From assembly GCA_016234555.1 (NCBI GenBank), contig JACRBJ010000097.1, positions 1 to 55,474 on the forward strand: a stretch of 55,474 bases of DNA. Reading direction: 5' to 3'. Below are positions 1 through 9,492 of this stretch, piece by piece. The notes under the pieces were generated by a model that saw only the letters and a list, made by a program, of their open reading frames with translations, was not told the DNA's origin and searched no databases. The DNA comes from Chloroflexota bacterium. GTDB lineage: Bacteria; Chloroflexota; Anaerolineae; Anaerolineales; Villigracilaceae. Each line of letters begins with the position of its first letter. Positions within the stretch are counted from its first letter, which is position 1. A program made the position numbers and the translations under genes.

Positions 1-117
1 CGCTTGAAAATCTTTCGCATTTTGAGCGAACGTTATCGAAATCGTCGCAAACGTTTTGGGTTACGTTTTAACCTGATCGCTGCCATCTGTAACATGGAGC
101 TCAAAACTGCTTACTAG
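1..117 (+). CDS. Transposase C-terminus (partial)
   Basis: Reading frame 1 is open from the window edge to a TAG at 115-117 and encodes a basic tail containing ERYRNRRKRFGLRFNLIAAI. The RYRNRRKRFGLR.NLI pattern is characteristic of the extreme C-terminus of IS5-type DDE transposases, just after the last catalytic Glu region. Only the tail is visible, so whether the full gene is intact is unknown. Confidence 0.65.
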   Translation, partial: RLKIFRILSERYRNRRKRFGLRFNLIAAICNMELKTAY

Positions 118-139
118 CCTACTTTTGCAAGAGATCTAA
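1..139 (+). mobile_element. Right end of an IS (IS5-like), cut by the window edge
   Basis: The first 117 bases encode the last 38 residues of a DDE transposase, and the element probably ends a few bases later. Positions 121-139 (ACTTTTGCAAGAGATCTAA) resemble the terminal inverted repeats of IS5-type elements, which often read TTAGAYCTCTTGCAAAA on the opposite strand. The left end is outside the window, so the inverted-repeat pair and the target duplication cannot be confirmed. Family assignment is by recognition only. Confidence 0.6.
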
Positions 140-143
140 TACT

Positions 144-168
144 AAAAGGGCACTTCCGTACCCTTTTT
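144..168 (+). terminator. Rho-independent terminator after the IS
   Basis: AAAAGGG (144-150), a 10-nt loop, then CCCTTTTT (161-168). It lies just outside the presumed IS end and would stop transcription leaving the element. The A/T runs on both sides mean it could also act on leftward transcripts from the gene ending at 243. Confidence 0.55.
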
Positions 169-242
169 GCTCTTCCCTTTTCTCCCCTAACTTTGCTCAA
201 ACAGCCAAAGTCGAGGCCAGTTTTTGTCACTCCATCGAAGGG

Positions 243-965
243 TTATTTAGTCTTTTCCATGCCAGCAAGAGCGGCAACGGGAACGGGAACGGACTGTGGT
301 CTCGTGATCACACGATAACCAGCCCATATCAACAGGATACCGATGAATTCAGTAACAAAGAGCACCTCCACGTAACCGAACCGCGTGAACGAGCCGCCAA
401 TTCCGGGGAGAAGTCCGCCAATGGCAATCAGCCAGTTGCCAAGCACACGATTCCCGCTTCCCTGCTTGCGGGCATACTGAACAGCAGACCATACTGCACC
501 GCCTACAAGAAAGATCAAGGCATAGGTATTTGGCAAAATCGAGAACAAGCGCACCCAACTCCACATCATGACCTTGCCGGTCAGGCGGGTTGGATCCACA
601 ATGGACCTGTCCACAGGAGCGAGAGTAATGGCAACAGCTGCAATGACAATATAGACGATAAAGAACCAGGCTGAAACATCCGCAAATTTTCTCTTTGTCA
701 AAAGATACACCGTACCCTGCGCAAGTGGAAACGCACCCAATAATGCCCCGCTGATGTACCAGGCCTTCATATTCAACACGCTCCATCCGGCAAGCGTATT
801 GATGGACTCAGTCAACGTACCAATTCCGAAACACAATGTACCAATAGTCCACCACATGAGGTGTTTCGCTTCAGGCTTATAGCGCCAGTGCTTGTATAAA
901 GCGGCGGTGAACGCAAAGGAAATCAGGGTGGTCAGGATCGGAATATAGTGGGTAACGTTTTGCAC
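243..965 (-). CDS. Seven-helix integral membrane protein, unknown function
   Basis: 240 residues with about seven hydrophobic helices, a very short N-terminus (MQNVTHYIP) and a short polar C-tail. The start is GTG at 963-965, chosen because AAGGAG lies 6 nt upstream. The seven-helix layout invites comparison with rhodopsins, but the last helix (FVTEFIGILLIWAGY) has no Lys to bind retinal, so that is unlikely. I do not recognise the family. It follows the MerR-type gene by 82 bp on the same strand and is probably the last gene of the PucC-like operon, so it may act with that carrier or be controlled by that regulator; this is inferred from context only. Confidence 0.75.
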   Translation of the reverse strand: MQNVTHYIPILTTLISFAFTAALYKHWRYKPEAKHLMWWTIGTLCFGIGTLTESINTLAGWSVLNMKAWYISGALLGAFPLAQGTVYLLTKRKFADVSAWFFIVYIVIAAVAITLAPVDRSIVDPTRLTGKVMMWSWVRLFSILPNTYALIFLVGGAVWSAVQYARKQGSGNRVLGNWLIAIGGLLPGIGGSFTRFGYVEVLFVTEFIGILLIWAGYRVITRPQSVPVPVAALAGMEKTK

Positions 966-1046
966 GAAAGGCTCCTTGTTTTATATGTTATTTTAGCAAG
1001 CGGAATGATTACACCGACAATAAGACATGCGTGGAAACACCTGTAT

Positions 1047-1664
1047 TCAACGACTGGAGTTCAAGGTCTGAAATGTTTGCAGGAGGCTGACCAAAATATC
1101 GTCGGTAAAAGAATACATCCTGCCAAAGGTCTCGGCGGTTTGTCCCGATGGGACATTCGCCTCCTGATAGACCTTGATCACCGAGTTGATGAGCGTATTC
1201 CTAAAAAACAAAAAGGCCCGCACGGCGTCCACATAGTTCAGGCTGTAGCGATGGGCGCGTGAGGCATATTCGTAACCGATGGCGTAGGCTTCGTTGGCGG
1301 CGTCCGCGCCGTTGGTCGCCACGTAGGTCATCAAGCCATGGAACAATGACCGTCCGCTCATGCGATATTGCGTGCGCGCATCCTCGTCCAGTTTCTGATA
1401 CCAACTCTCAGCCTGCAGGTGTCCCTCCGAGATTTGCATGCGGACATTTTTGGACACTTCCTGCATCATGCGTTCGGGCTCGATCTCGTGCGGCTTCTGG
1501 TTGGATTCCGCCCAAAGCGAAATTTCCCCGTGCTTGTAACGGCGATGTCCACCCTGTGTTTTGTGCACAGGCAGGATCCCCTTGTCTGACCACAACCGTA
1601 CCGTGCTGGGATGCACACCCAGGACTTTTGCCGCACCGCTGAGGGAAAGCCATTTTTCCATCAT
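1047..1664 (-). CDS. MerR-type DNA-binding regulator with helical sensor domain
   Basis: 205 residues. Residues 4-48 form a MerR-like winged helix (LSLSGAAKVLGVHPSTVRLW, then GILPVHKTQGGHRRYKHGEI). The remaining 150 residues are all-helical with no cobalamin-binding DxHxxG motif. The pattern (GRSLFHGLMTYV, then YASRAHRYSLNYVDAVRAFL) resembles the helical sensory domain seen in RsbR-type proteins, though I am not certain of that. The ATG at 1664 has GGAG 5 nt upstream and sits 2 bp after the stop of the PucC-like gene, so the two are translationally coupled. A likely role is local regulation of the carrier operon in response to an unknown signal. Confidence 0.75.
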   Translation of the reverse strand: MMEKWLSLSGAAKVLGVHPSTVRLWSDKGILPVHKTQGGHRRYKHGEISLWAESNQKPHEIEPERMMQEVSKNVRMQISEGHLQAESWYQKLDEDARTQYRMSGRSLFHGLMTYVATNGADAANEAYAIGYEYASRAHRYSLNYVDAVRAFLFFRNTLINSVIKVYQEANVPSGQTAETFGRMYSFTDDILVSLLQTFQTLNSSR

Positions 1665-1666
1665 CT

Positions 1667-2971
1667 CTACTCCACTGCCAAAGCAACCTTTTCAACAAAC
1701 GAAGGCTGTTCGACGCCTTTTCTAAATCTGTTGACATCGATACGATACAACATAAACACCGCGGCGGCAAGCATCAATGCCTCGATGAAGAAAACAACAA
1801 GGTAGCCGCTCAAAGTCCATCCTGTCAACTGGGTAACCACATCGCGCAGGATGCCCGCGAGAAGAGTCCCCACCAGGCGGGAAAGCGCGTTGGAAAATCC
1901 CCATGCGCCGATGTACAAGCCGACCATACCCGGCATCGTCAAATCAAACATCAGGGAAAGGTTCGCAACCGTGGAAAGTCCCGTGCCAAGCCCAAGCAGG
2001 GTGACGCCCGCATAAAAAACGCTGGTGGAGTGGACGAGTCCACTGGCGACGATCACCACAAATCCCGCCAGCGCGCCCAGATTCCCAAACTGGGCTACCG
2101 TCTTTTTTGCCAACCGCCCTTCGAGCGCGCCCGCAATGAGAATGGCGACCAAAACGAAGGTTCCCCAAATAGACGTAATCCGCGTGGTCTGGGTCACGGT
2201 CATACCAAAAGCTTCCGCACCAAACGGCTCGAGTAGCACATCCTGTCCGAGGATTGCGGCGAGCAGCAAGAGCAGGTAAACGAAGAAAATCCGCGCGATG
2301 GGATTTTGTGTAATGGAGGATGTCATCTGCGTGACAGAATAAGTCTCGGATGTAGAACCAGCTTCCAGCGAGTCGGAACGCGGTTCGAGGCGGATCAACC
2401 CAATCAGCCCGAGAATCAACGCCGAAGCTGCCACCAACCCAAAAGCGCGGATCAAGGCCTCGGGCGTGTACGGGTCCACCATGCGGCTGAGTCCAATGGC
2501 GGTGGCAATAATGGAAACGATCATCATGAACCACATGACAGCAATGGTCTTTCCGCGCCCGTTTTCGCCGGAGATTTCCGACGCGAGCGAAAGGTAGGAA
2601 ACGCTGGAAAGGTTGTATCCCATCCCCCAGGCGCCAAAGGCAAGAAGTCCGGCAAGGATGCCAAGGGACAGGTTTTCCGCCATGAGGAAGGCAACATGGG
2701 GCGAGGCCACCAGCCCAACCACGCAAAGCAAAAGTCCCACCAGAATGTACGGCGTGCGGCGGAGTCCAAAGATGGGATGGCGGTCCGAGTAGGAACCAAT
2801 GGTGACCTGAATGGGAGAAAACACATAGGGGAGTGAAGCAAGGATCGCGACCAGGGTCGCTGAAATCGCCAGTTCCTTGATCATGACACGGTTCAACGTG
2901 CTGTTGATTGGCACAAGGGTCATCGCCACAGCGACGTGAATCAATCCGAGTTGAAGGCGTTTGATGAGCAT
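1667..2971 (-). CDS. MFS carrier of the PucC / LhaA (BCH-LHC) family
   Basis: 434 residues, about 12 membrane helices. The N-terminal stretch RLQLGLIHVAVAMTLVPINS, then TLNRVMIKEL, and the loop SDRHPIFGLRRTPYI are hallmarks of the PucC/LhaA/Bch2 family; TLNRVMI is the family's first-helix signature. In purple bacteria such proteins help assemble light-harvesting complexes and may move bacteriochlorophyll or lipids. No bch, puf, puh or crt gene lies in the window, so the substrate here is open. First gene of a minus-strand operon with the MerR regulator (2-bp gap) and the seven-helix protein. No strong Shine-Dalgarno sequence is visible before the ATG. Confidence 0.83.
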   Translation of the reverse strand: MLIKRLQLGLIHVAVAMTLVPINSTLNRVMIKELAISATLVAILASLPYVFSPIQVTIGSYSDRHPIFGLRRTPYILVGLLLCVVGLVASPHVAFLMAENLSLGILAGLLAFGAWGMGYNLSSVSYLSLASEISGENGRGKTIAVMWFMMIVSIIATAIGLSRMVDPYTPEALIRAFGLVAASALILGLIGLIRLEPRSDSLEAGSTSETYSVTQMTSSITQNPIARIFFVYLLLLLAAILGQDVLLEPFGAEAFGMTVTQTTRITSIWGTFVLVAILIAGALEGRLAKKTVAQFGNLGALAGFVVIVASGLVHSTSVFYAGVTLLGLGTGLSTVANLSLMFDLTMPGMVGLYIGAWGFSNALSRLVGTLLAGILRDVVTQLTGWTLSGYLVVFFIEALMLAAAVFMLYRIDVNRFRKGVEQPSFVEKVALAVE

Positions 2972-3110
2972 GGTTTGGGTCCGGCTTAGGTTTGATTAAA
3001 CAAAGCAAGGGCGCAATCAACACCCTTACTGCTGGAATTGTACATTTTGGAAGGAAATTCGCAATGTAGATTTATGTAGAATTTTACTAGAAGTTGGTGA
3101 GGGGCAGTGT

Positions 3111-3150
3111 TAAAAACATAATCGCCCGGGATGCTTATCCCGGGCGATTA
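3111..3150 (-). terminator. Terminator of the giant subtilase-like gene
   Basis: Perfect 14-bp inverted repeat (3119-3132 with 3137-3150, loop GCTT), followed on the minus strand by a short T run (3112-3116). It lies 18 bp after the stop at 3169. Confidence 0.85.
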
Positions 3151-3168
3151 CAAGCTCAACTGATCATT

Positions 3169-6100
3169 TTATGGTGTGGCCGTCGGCACATCGACGGTAA
3201 AGGTCCAAATTTCACTCCAGGGTCCGGGCGTCCCGTACTCATTGATCGCCCTGACCCGCCAGAAGTATTCACCATTCGCCAAAGGTGTTGAAACAACACG
3301 ACTGGTCGTATCAGCGGTGTCGTCGAAGAACAGAGTGCTGAAACCAGTGTTGTTATCCACCTGTACCTGATACATGACTCCGTGCTCAACGCTGTCCCAA
3401 CTGAGAGTCGGCGTGCTGGTATCGAACGCAGCCAGCGCGGACAATCCGGAAAGCTGGGTGACCGCAAGCGGAATTACCTCGTTGATGCTCAAGCGACGGA
3501 CGACACTCCAGGCGCCTTCCCCACCGTAAATATCGATTTTTCTGACACGCCAATAGTACACACCATTCGCCAGCGGGGTTGTGGGAGCCAGTTCCAAAGT
3601 CGCACCAGCAGTGGTTCCATTAAACTCGGGACTGCTGAAGGTTGAGTTCCCGTCCATTTGGACGCGATATTTCGCAGCGCCAGCCACCGCCTTCCATTTC
3701 ACGGTGGGCGTGGTGTCATAAACAATGGTGCCGTTGATTGGCGCATCTAGAACGGGTATGCCTGTGGGTGCCAGGGGAGTCACGGTAACCGTACGCACGG
3801 CGCTCCAGTCAGTCTCGTTGCCCGCCGCATCCCAAGCTTTCACGCGCCAGTTATACGTGCCGATTGACATGGTGGGCGGCTTGATGGCAAGCACGGTCAA
3901 CACAGCAGAAGTGTATGGGGTGCCAAAACCGGCATCATCGTCATATTGGAACTGATATTTGGTCGCGCCGGTGGTGGACTTCAGCCATGAGAAGGTTGGT
4001 GTCCCGTTCACGGATGCCGCGTCCGCAGGGAGATTCAAGACCGGTACCGACGGGATTTGGGTATCAACAGTGAATGAACGAGCCACACTCCACGGCCCCG
4101 GGGTCGAAATGGAGTTTATTGCGCGCACACGCCAGTAATAGATACCATCAAGGAGCAGGGGATTTGCCGTATAGGTCCTGTCGGAACTGGCGAACGGTGT
4201 TTGCACCAATTTATCAACAGCAAAGGTTGACGCGGATGCCAACTGGAATTCATACGTGTAAGTATATGGCGCAGCGCCAACCGCGTTCCAGGTGAAAGTT
4301 GGGGTGTTATCGTTGGTTGGAATGGCAGCGGGAGCCGTCAACACAGGCGCAACCGGTGTGGGCGGGTTGATGGTTATTGTAAAGTACGCACTGTACGGAC
4401 TCCAATTACCCGCCAAATCCCTGGCTTGGACACGCCAGTAATAGGTACCGGGCGTCATGGTGGGCGGAAGGTGACTGGCTGTAGTCAATTCACCTGATGT
4501 GTAATTCGGGCTGCCAAAGCCGGAACTGTCGTCATATTGGAAGCGATATTTGACGGCTGTAGCAGAAGCCAGCCATTTGAAAGTGGGAGTACCGACTACG
4601 GTTGACAGATCTGCCGGCAGGCTCAAGGCTGGCGAATCCGGGGCAGTGATGTCCACCGTAAACGAGCGGACGGCGCTCCATGGACCGATTGTGCCGAGAG
4701 TATTCCTTGCACGCACCTGCCAGTAGTGCAATCCCTCGGACAAACTTGAAACTGGAGTGAAGGTTGTGGAACTCAATCCTGTGTCACTATCATCGATGGT
4801 AGTAAAGGCAATATCCGACGCGATCTCGATATCGTAAGTGTCGCCGGAAATCACGGCATTCCACGTAAACGTCGGGGTTGGGTCGTTTGTCAACATCGAG
4901 TTGGCGGGAGCGGTCAGCACTGGCGCAGGCGGGTTGTCCGGCTGAACATCCACCATGAATCCGGAGCTGTAGTCGCCCCAGTTACCGAGGGCATCCCTGG
5001 CTCTAACACGCCAGTAGAATATACCCACCGCCATGGGAGGATTTGGAGCGTGGCTGACTGTGCTCAATTCGATTGATGTATAGTTCGGGCTTCCAAAGAG
5101 GGAATTATCATCATATTGAAGCTGATACTTGATTGCGGTGGTAGACGCAGCCCATTTGAAAGTCGGATTGCCAAGAACAGCCGTATTATTGGCTGGAAGG
5201 AGTAACACCGGCGCATTCGGACCGACAATATCAATTGTAAACACCCGATAGTAGCTCCATACACCCGGTATATCGTAAATGTTTCGTCCGCGCACGCGCC
5301 AGTAGTAAACGCCGTGGGGTAATGCTGCGGGAGTGTACGTTCGCGCTGCACTAGTGGAGGTCCGTACAACATCCGTAAAGGTGTTGTTTGTGGAAATCTG
5401 AATCTCGTAGGTGTTTGCGGCAGTGACAGCGTTCCAGCTAAAGTCCGGGGTCGTGTCGTTCGAGATCAATCCATTCTTAGGCAGGCTCAACGTGGGCGCA
5501 GTCAGGATCGTCAGGGTACGAACAGCACTCCACGCGCTTTCATTGTTAGCCGCATCCCAGGCTTTCACGCGCCAGTAATAGGTGCCGGCTGTCATGGCTG
5601 GTTTCGGAAGAATACTGAGTGCAGTCAGTACGGCAGAGGTGTAAACCCCGCTGGTAAAACCGACGTTGGTGGCATACTGGAACTGATACTTGGTCGCGCC
5701 AGTGGTGGATTTCACCCACGAGAATGTAGGCGTGACCGACACTGCCGCAGTGTCGGCAGGCAGGTTCAGAGTCGGGGCGTCAGGCGCCACAGTATCCACC
5801 TTAAAGTACCGGGCGGCGCTCCATGCTCCAAAGACAGCCGGGTTGCTGTAATGCTTAGCGCGAACCCGCCAGTAATATGTTCCATCGTCAAGGTCAGTCG
5901 CCGTATATGTTGGCACAACATCGGAGTAAGTTTGCTTTATAGTGAGTGCGGCAAAGGTGGAGGCATTTGCCAACTGGAGTTCATAGCCTCCAGCGTATGC
6001 CACCGGATTCCAGGTGAAGACTGGGGTTGTGACATTGGTCGACAGGGCATTGGCAGGGGCCGTCAATGTAGTGGCAGCCGGCGTCGGTGCGTTAATTATC

Positions 6101-9100
6101 ACCACGCGGGCATCGCTCCACGGGCCGGCATTCCCCGCGATATCCTTTGCGACCACACGCCAGTAAATAATGGTACCAACTGGAAGCACCATGGGCGGCT
6201 TATAGCTAAGCGTCTTAAGGTTGGGACTATGACTGATCGGGGAGAGGAAATTGATGTCTTCATCGCATTGGAACTGATACAGAGTTGCTCCTGCGACAGC
6301 CTTCCAGGAAAAGGTTGGAGTACCGGTGAACGTTGTAGCATCCAAAGGAAGCGACAAAGCAGGAGCAAGGGCGGGCGGAACGTTATCCAGCGTGAACGAA
6401 CGGACGGCGCTCCATTTGCCCGGCACTCTCAGATAATTCGATGTGCGGACACGCCAATAGTACAATCCATCCGTCAGCGGGGCGGTGACGGTATAACTTG
6501 TTGCCCCGGTGGGGGTAATATAGCTCACTTCCGGGGAGAGGAAAGTGGCTACGTTATCTACCTGGACTTCATAGCGGTCATCGCCGTTGACCTTTTTCCA
6601 GGTCAGAACCATGCCCACATTCGAAACGATGGACTTGGTTGCCGGGCTGAGGAGCGCCGGCGCAGCAGACAACGGCGGCGTCAGCGTAAACTTCATACCA
6701 AGCGTCCAATTACTCCAGGTGCAGGCGGGAGGAACCCCGGTACCAACGCAGGCGCGCATGCGCCAGTAATGCACCGCATAATCCATGTTGGCTGGGGCGA
6801 CATACTTTACTACACCCGCGTTCAGCGTTTGTTCAATCTCTTTGACGTTAAAGTCGAGCGTCCTCGAAACCTCCAGTTGATATTGCTTCGCACTGGCAAC
6901 CGCCTTCCAGGTGAAAGTTGGCTTGACAACTGTCGAGTACGAATTGTGAGCCGGGAGGAGTTGGAAAGTCACCCCAAACTGATTGACGGTACTCCAATCC
7001 GAAGGCGCCCCACCTCCATCTATGCTTTTGGCGCGCCAATAATACACCCCGTACGGCAGCGCCTGTAGAGCGGTGAGCGTATAAGTGGAATTAGTGCTGG
7101 TTGCGTCGACAAGCGGAGCGGTGAAGTTGTAATCTGTGGAAACCTGATATTGATATTGAGCCGCCCCATCCACGGGTTTGACAACCAGGCTGGGGGTTAT
7201 GGTCGCTACCGAGGATTTATCCGCGGGGCTGATCAAGGTGGGGAAGGGGATGGTCTCGAACACCCACCACCCCTCGATGACCTCGTCAAATGGATATGGA
7301 TCATCCGCATAGCGGGTGCCGCTGTCATTGAGCGAGCGTGCCTGCCAGTAATAGGTGGTGCCGCCGAGAAGTCCGGTCAAGTCCACCTGAGTGTCGGTTC
7401 CGGTCGATATCCAGTTATCGCCTTCGCACCCCTGATCGTTGGAAGTATCCAGACAGTATTCGTATCCCGCGACACCCGGAGCCTCCTCCCAATCCAGGGT
7501 AACGCTGGATGAGAGCATGGGGTCTGTTGTGTTGGGTGGCGACAACTTTGAGAAGGAACCCGGGATTGTTCCAATGGAGAGTATAGTCGACGGATAATTA
7601 TTATTATCTTCAAAACTTTCATCGACGATACAATTCGCATCGGTATAGGCATAGATCTGGTAATTATCCGCCAACAAGCCGCCCAAAATGTTGACCGTCT
7701 CGGTCACCTCGCCGCCCGGCGGGATGCTGGAAAGCAGATCTTGTTTGAGATAATCACCCGGATATGGAGCGCCACCGCCATCGAGAATACAGCCCGCTGC
7801 GGTCCTGGTAAGTAATTGTGGATTGTTGCTGCCATCCGTGTCAATATAGACATTCCTATAAACAAGGCTGCCGCTCCCCGTGCCTCCCCGATTTCTGACG
7901 GTAATATTCACATCGAAATCCTGTCCCGCATCCGGCTCGGTGGGGTCGAGGGCCACATCTGTAATGACAAGGTCGGGCAATTTGGCAAGCGCGATCGCAT
8001 CACCTGCATTGATAATCCCGCTGCCGCATGGCTCCCCAACGCCAGCGCAGTCGCCACCGGAGAAATCCGTGGCTGTGGTATCGAGGAGTTCCAATATATG
8101 CTCGTAGGGATCGTAGGTATTGGGGTCGTAGGTAACATCGGCAAAGTTGGGATTTACCGTCAGCATCAGGGCAATCGTCCCGCTGACATGCGCTGCCGCG
8201 AAGGCAGTCCCGTGTTTACCCGCATAAATGGAGCTGCCGGAAATCGACTGATAGAACGTCGAACCCGCGTTCACAGTGGATAGGATTTCGCCATGTCCGT
8301 TGCCGCCGCCCGGAGCGCTGATTTCCACCGCCGAGCCGTAATTGCTGTAAGGGGCGCGGATACCCTCGCTCTCAGTGGCGGCTACAGTAAAGACGCCATC
8401 GCAATTGGCAGGGAAACCAATCAAGGTTGAGTTATCGTCGCCGGCTGGGGCTACGATAAAAGCGCCGGTGGCATTGATCGCATCGATCTGCGCCTGATAG
8501 GTGGTGCATGACTGCCCGGCAATGCTCGCGCTGACATGAATCACATCGGCAGGGTTCAAGTTAGTCGGCACACCAGACACCGTCAAGCCAGCCGCCCAGC
8601 GCATCCCATCTACAAGGTCCGTCACGGCTACGCTGCCACAGGTGCCGATGACGCGCACGGGCAGGATATCCGCGTTCCAGTCAATGCCGGCAACGCCCGT
8701 TGCGTTGTTGCTCGCCGCGCCGATGATGCCCGCCACATGCGTCCCCTGCCAGGAACTGGTGGTGCAGGAACCGCCGTAATCGCCCGGGTCGTCGGCGACA
8801 GGATCGCGCCCGTTGCCGTCGTTATTGGTGACGCTGCTGACAAAGTCATACCCTGCCGCCAGAACGCCGTCCAAATCATCATGAGGGACAATGCCGGTAT
8901 CGAGCACCGCCACAACCGTGCTTGCCTCGCCGGTTGTGATTGCCCAGGCGTCGGGCGCGTTGATTCCATACGTCCCATGGAAATGCCACTGATCTGTTGG
9001 CGGGGTGGTTGGAGACGCATGCTTATAGTCAGGATCATCAGGCTCCCCACTCCCAGCGAGCATGGGGGCGCTCTGTCCGGTCAACGCCGAAGTCGGGTTT

Positions 9101-9177
9101 GCAGGCAGGAGCAAACTCAAGACCAACGTAAACGCAATGAACAGGTTTAATATTTGTAGAAAAGATTTTTTATTCAT
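3169..9177 (-). CDS. Giant secreted subtilase-like (S8) protein with CARDB and 15 FnIII-like repeats; active site degenerate
   Basis: 2002 residues from ATG 9177, preceded by GAGGAG 7 nt upstream; an in-frame ATG at 9264 lacks this and would bury the signal peptide. Order: signal peptide (1-31, NKK followed by a hydrophobic core and PTSA); S8 domain (about 70-400); CARDB-like domain (about 430-530); then 15 repeats of about 95 residues, each ending in a YYWRVRA...GPWS motif as in FnIII-type sandwiches; end at FTVDVPTATP with no anchor. The catalytic Asp93 (VAVLDTGI) and His147 (GTHVAG) are present. The usual GTSxAxPHV reads GTAFAAAHV, so the nucleophile is Ala325 (codon 8203-8205), and the oxyanion Asn is Asp247 (APAGDDNS). 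The fold is clear, but proteolysis is unlikely. A secreted adhesive or scaffold role is inferred. Monocistronic, with its own terminator. Confidence 0.9.
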   Translation of the reverse strand: MNKKSFLQILNLFIAFTLVLSLLLPANPTSALTGQSAPMLAGSGEPDDPDYKHASPTTPPTDQWHFHGTYGINAPDAWAITTGEASTVVAVLDTGIVPHDDLDGVLAAGYDFVSSVTNNDGNGRDPVADDPGDYGGSCTTSSWQGTHVAGIIGAASNNATGVAGIDWNADILPVRVIGTCGSVAVTDLVDGMRWAAGLTVSGVPTNLNPADVIHVSASIAGQSCTTYQAQIDAINATGAFIVAPAGDDNSTLIGFPANCDGVFTVAATESEGIRAPYSNYGSAVEISAPGGGNGHGEILSTVNAGSTFYQSISGSSIYAGKHGTAFAAAHVSGTIALMLTVNPNFADVTYDPNTYDPYEHILELLDTTATDFSGGDCAGVGEPCGSGIINAGDAIALAKLPDLVITDVALDPTEPDAGQDFDVNITVRNRGGTGSGSLVYRNVYIDTDGSNNPQLLTRTAAGCILDGGGAPYPGDYLKQDLLSSIPPGGEVTETVNILGGLLADNYQIYAYTDANCIVDESFEDNNNYPSTILSIGTIPGSFSKLSPPNTTDPMLSSSVTLDWEEAPGVAGYEYCLDTSNDQGCEGDNWISTGTDTQVDLTGLLGGTTYYWQARSLNDSGTRYADDPYPFDEVIEGWWVFETIPFPTLISPADKSSVATITPSLVVKPVDGAAQYQYQVSTDYNFTAPLVDATSTNSTYTLTALQALPYGVYYWRAKSIDGGGAPSDWSTVNQFGVTFQLLPAHNSYSTVVKPTFTWKAVASAKQYQLEVSRTLDFNVKEIEQTLNAGVVKYVAPANMDYAVHYWRMRACVGTGVPPACTWSNWTLGMKFTLTPPLSAAPALLSPATKSIVSNVGMVLTWKKVNGDDRYEVQVDNVATFLSPEVSYITPTGATSYTVTAPLTDGLYYWRVRTSNYLRVPGKWSAVRSFTLDNVPPALAPALSLPLDATTFTGTPTFSWKAVAGATLYQFQCDEDINFLSPISHSPNLKTLSYKPPMVLPVGTIIYWRVVAKDIAGNAGPWSDARVVIINAPTPAATTLTAPANALSTNVTTPVFTWNPVAYAGGYELQLANASTFAALTIKQTYSDVVPTYTATDLDDGTYYWRVRAKHYSNPAVFGAWSAARYFKVDTVAPDAPTLNLPADTAAVSVTPTFSWVKSTTGATKYQFQYATNVGFTSGVYTSAVLTALSILPKPAMTAGTYYWRVKAWDAANNESAWSAVRTLTILTAPTLSLPKNGLISNDTTPDFSWNAVTAANTYEIQISTNNTFTDVVRTSTSAARTYTPAALPHGVYYWRVRGRNIYDIPGVWSYYRVFTIDIVGPNAPVLLLPANNTAVLGNPTFKWAASTTAIKYQLQYDDNSLFGSPNYTSIELSTVSHAPNPPMAVGIFYWRVRARDALGNWGDYSSGFMVDVQPDNPPAPVLTAPANSMLTNDPTPTFTWNAVISGDTYDIEIASDIAFTTIDDSDTGLSSTTFTPVSSLSEGLHYWQVRARNTLGTIGPWSAVRSFTVDITAPDSPALSLPADLSTVVGTPTFKWLASATAVKYRFQYDDSSGFGSPNYTSGELTTASHLPPTMTPGTYYWRVQARDLAGNWSPYSAYFTITINPPTPVAPVLTAPAAIPTNDNTPTFTWNAVGAAPYTYTYEFQLASASTFAVDKLVQTPFASSDRTYTANPLLLDGIYYWRVRAINSISTPGPWSVARSFTVDTQIPSVPVLNLPADAASVNGTPTFSWLKSTTGATKYQFQYDDDAGFGTPYTSAVLTVLAIKPPTMSIGTYNWRVKAWDAAGNETDWSAVRTVTVTPLAPTGIPVLDAPINGTIVYDTTPTVKWKAVAGAAKYRVQMDGNSTFSSPEFNGTTAGATLELAPTTPLANGVYYWRVRKIDIYGGEGAWSVVRRLSINEVIPLAVTQLSGLSALAAFDTSTPTLSWDSVEHGVMYQVQVDNNTGFSTLFFDDTADTTSRVVSTPLANGEYFWRVRAINEYGTPGPWSEIWTFTVDVPTATP

Positions 9178-9492
9178 GACAACTCCTCGCCATTCAGCCA
9201 CGGCAGATTCCAAAGGTGATTTCAAAAGGCTGAACAACATATTGGAATCCCTTTTAAAACGCAAAGACCACAGAAAACCTGAGATTCGATCCCGAAGAAA
9301 TATCGGGCTGTGACGGTCTTTGTGGTCTTTTTGGATGAGGTTTTCTTCTTTTCTGAGAGAGGGATTCCATTGATAAAGTCCAATACGCGCACCTCGGCGC
9401 GCGTATTACATATACATGCTTTTAATTCATTGTAAACCATTTATCCGGGCGGGGGGTAAGCCATATTTCCTATGAAAGCTGGCTGTAAGGTT
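9178..9492. repeat. Intergenic region with nested inverted repeats, no gene
   Basis: This 315-bp gap holds no convincing gene. AAAGACCACA (9263-9272) pairs with TGTGGTCTTT (9321-9330), with an inner CCCGA/TCGGG hairpin; related 'hypothetical fingerprints' such as GAAGACCACAAAGG recur near 32.9 kb. A second hairpin, AATACGCGC/GCGCGTATT (9382-9390 with 9399-9407), lies after the rfbA stop and may be its terminator, although no T run follows on the minus strand. The promoter of the subtilase-like gene must also lie here. Confidence 0.5.

Noticed and set aside
243..965. Microbial rhodopsin
   Set aside because: Seven helices are present, but the last helix lacks the retinal-binding Lys and the usual Asp pairs.
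1..965. Composite mobile element extending from the IS end into the membrane-protein gene
   Set aside because: No second IS end is seen inside the window, and the operon to the right reads as ordinary host sequence.
5851..7068. 405-codon plus-strand frame opposite the FnIII-like repeats
   Set aside because: It is antisense to a long, well-supported gene, arises from the repeated codon pattern, and shows no ribosome site or recognisable domain.
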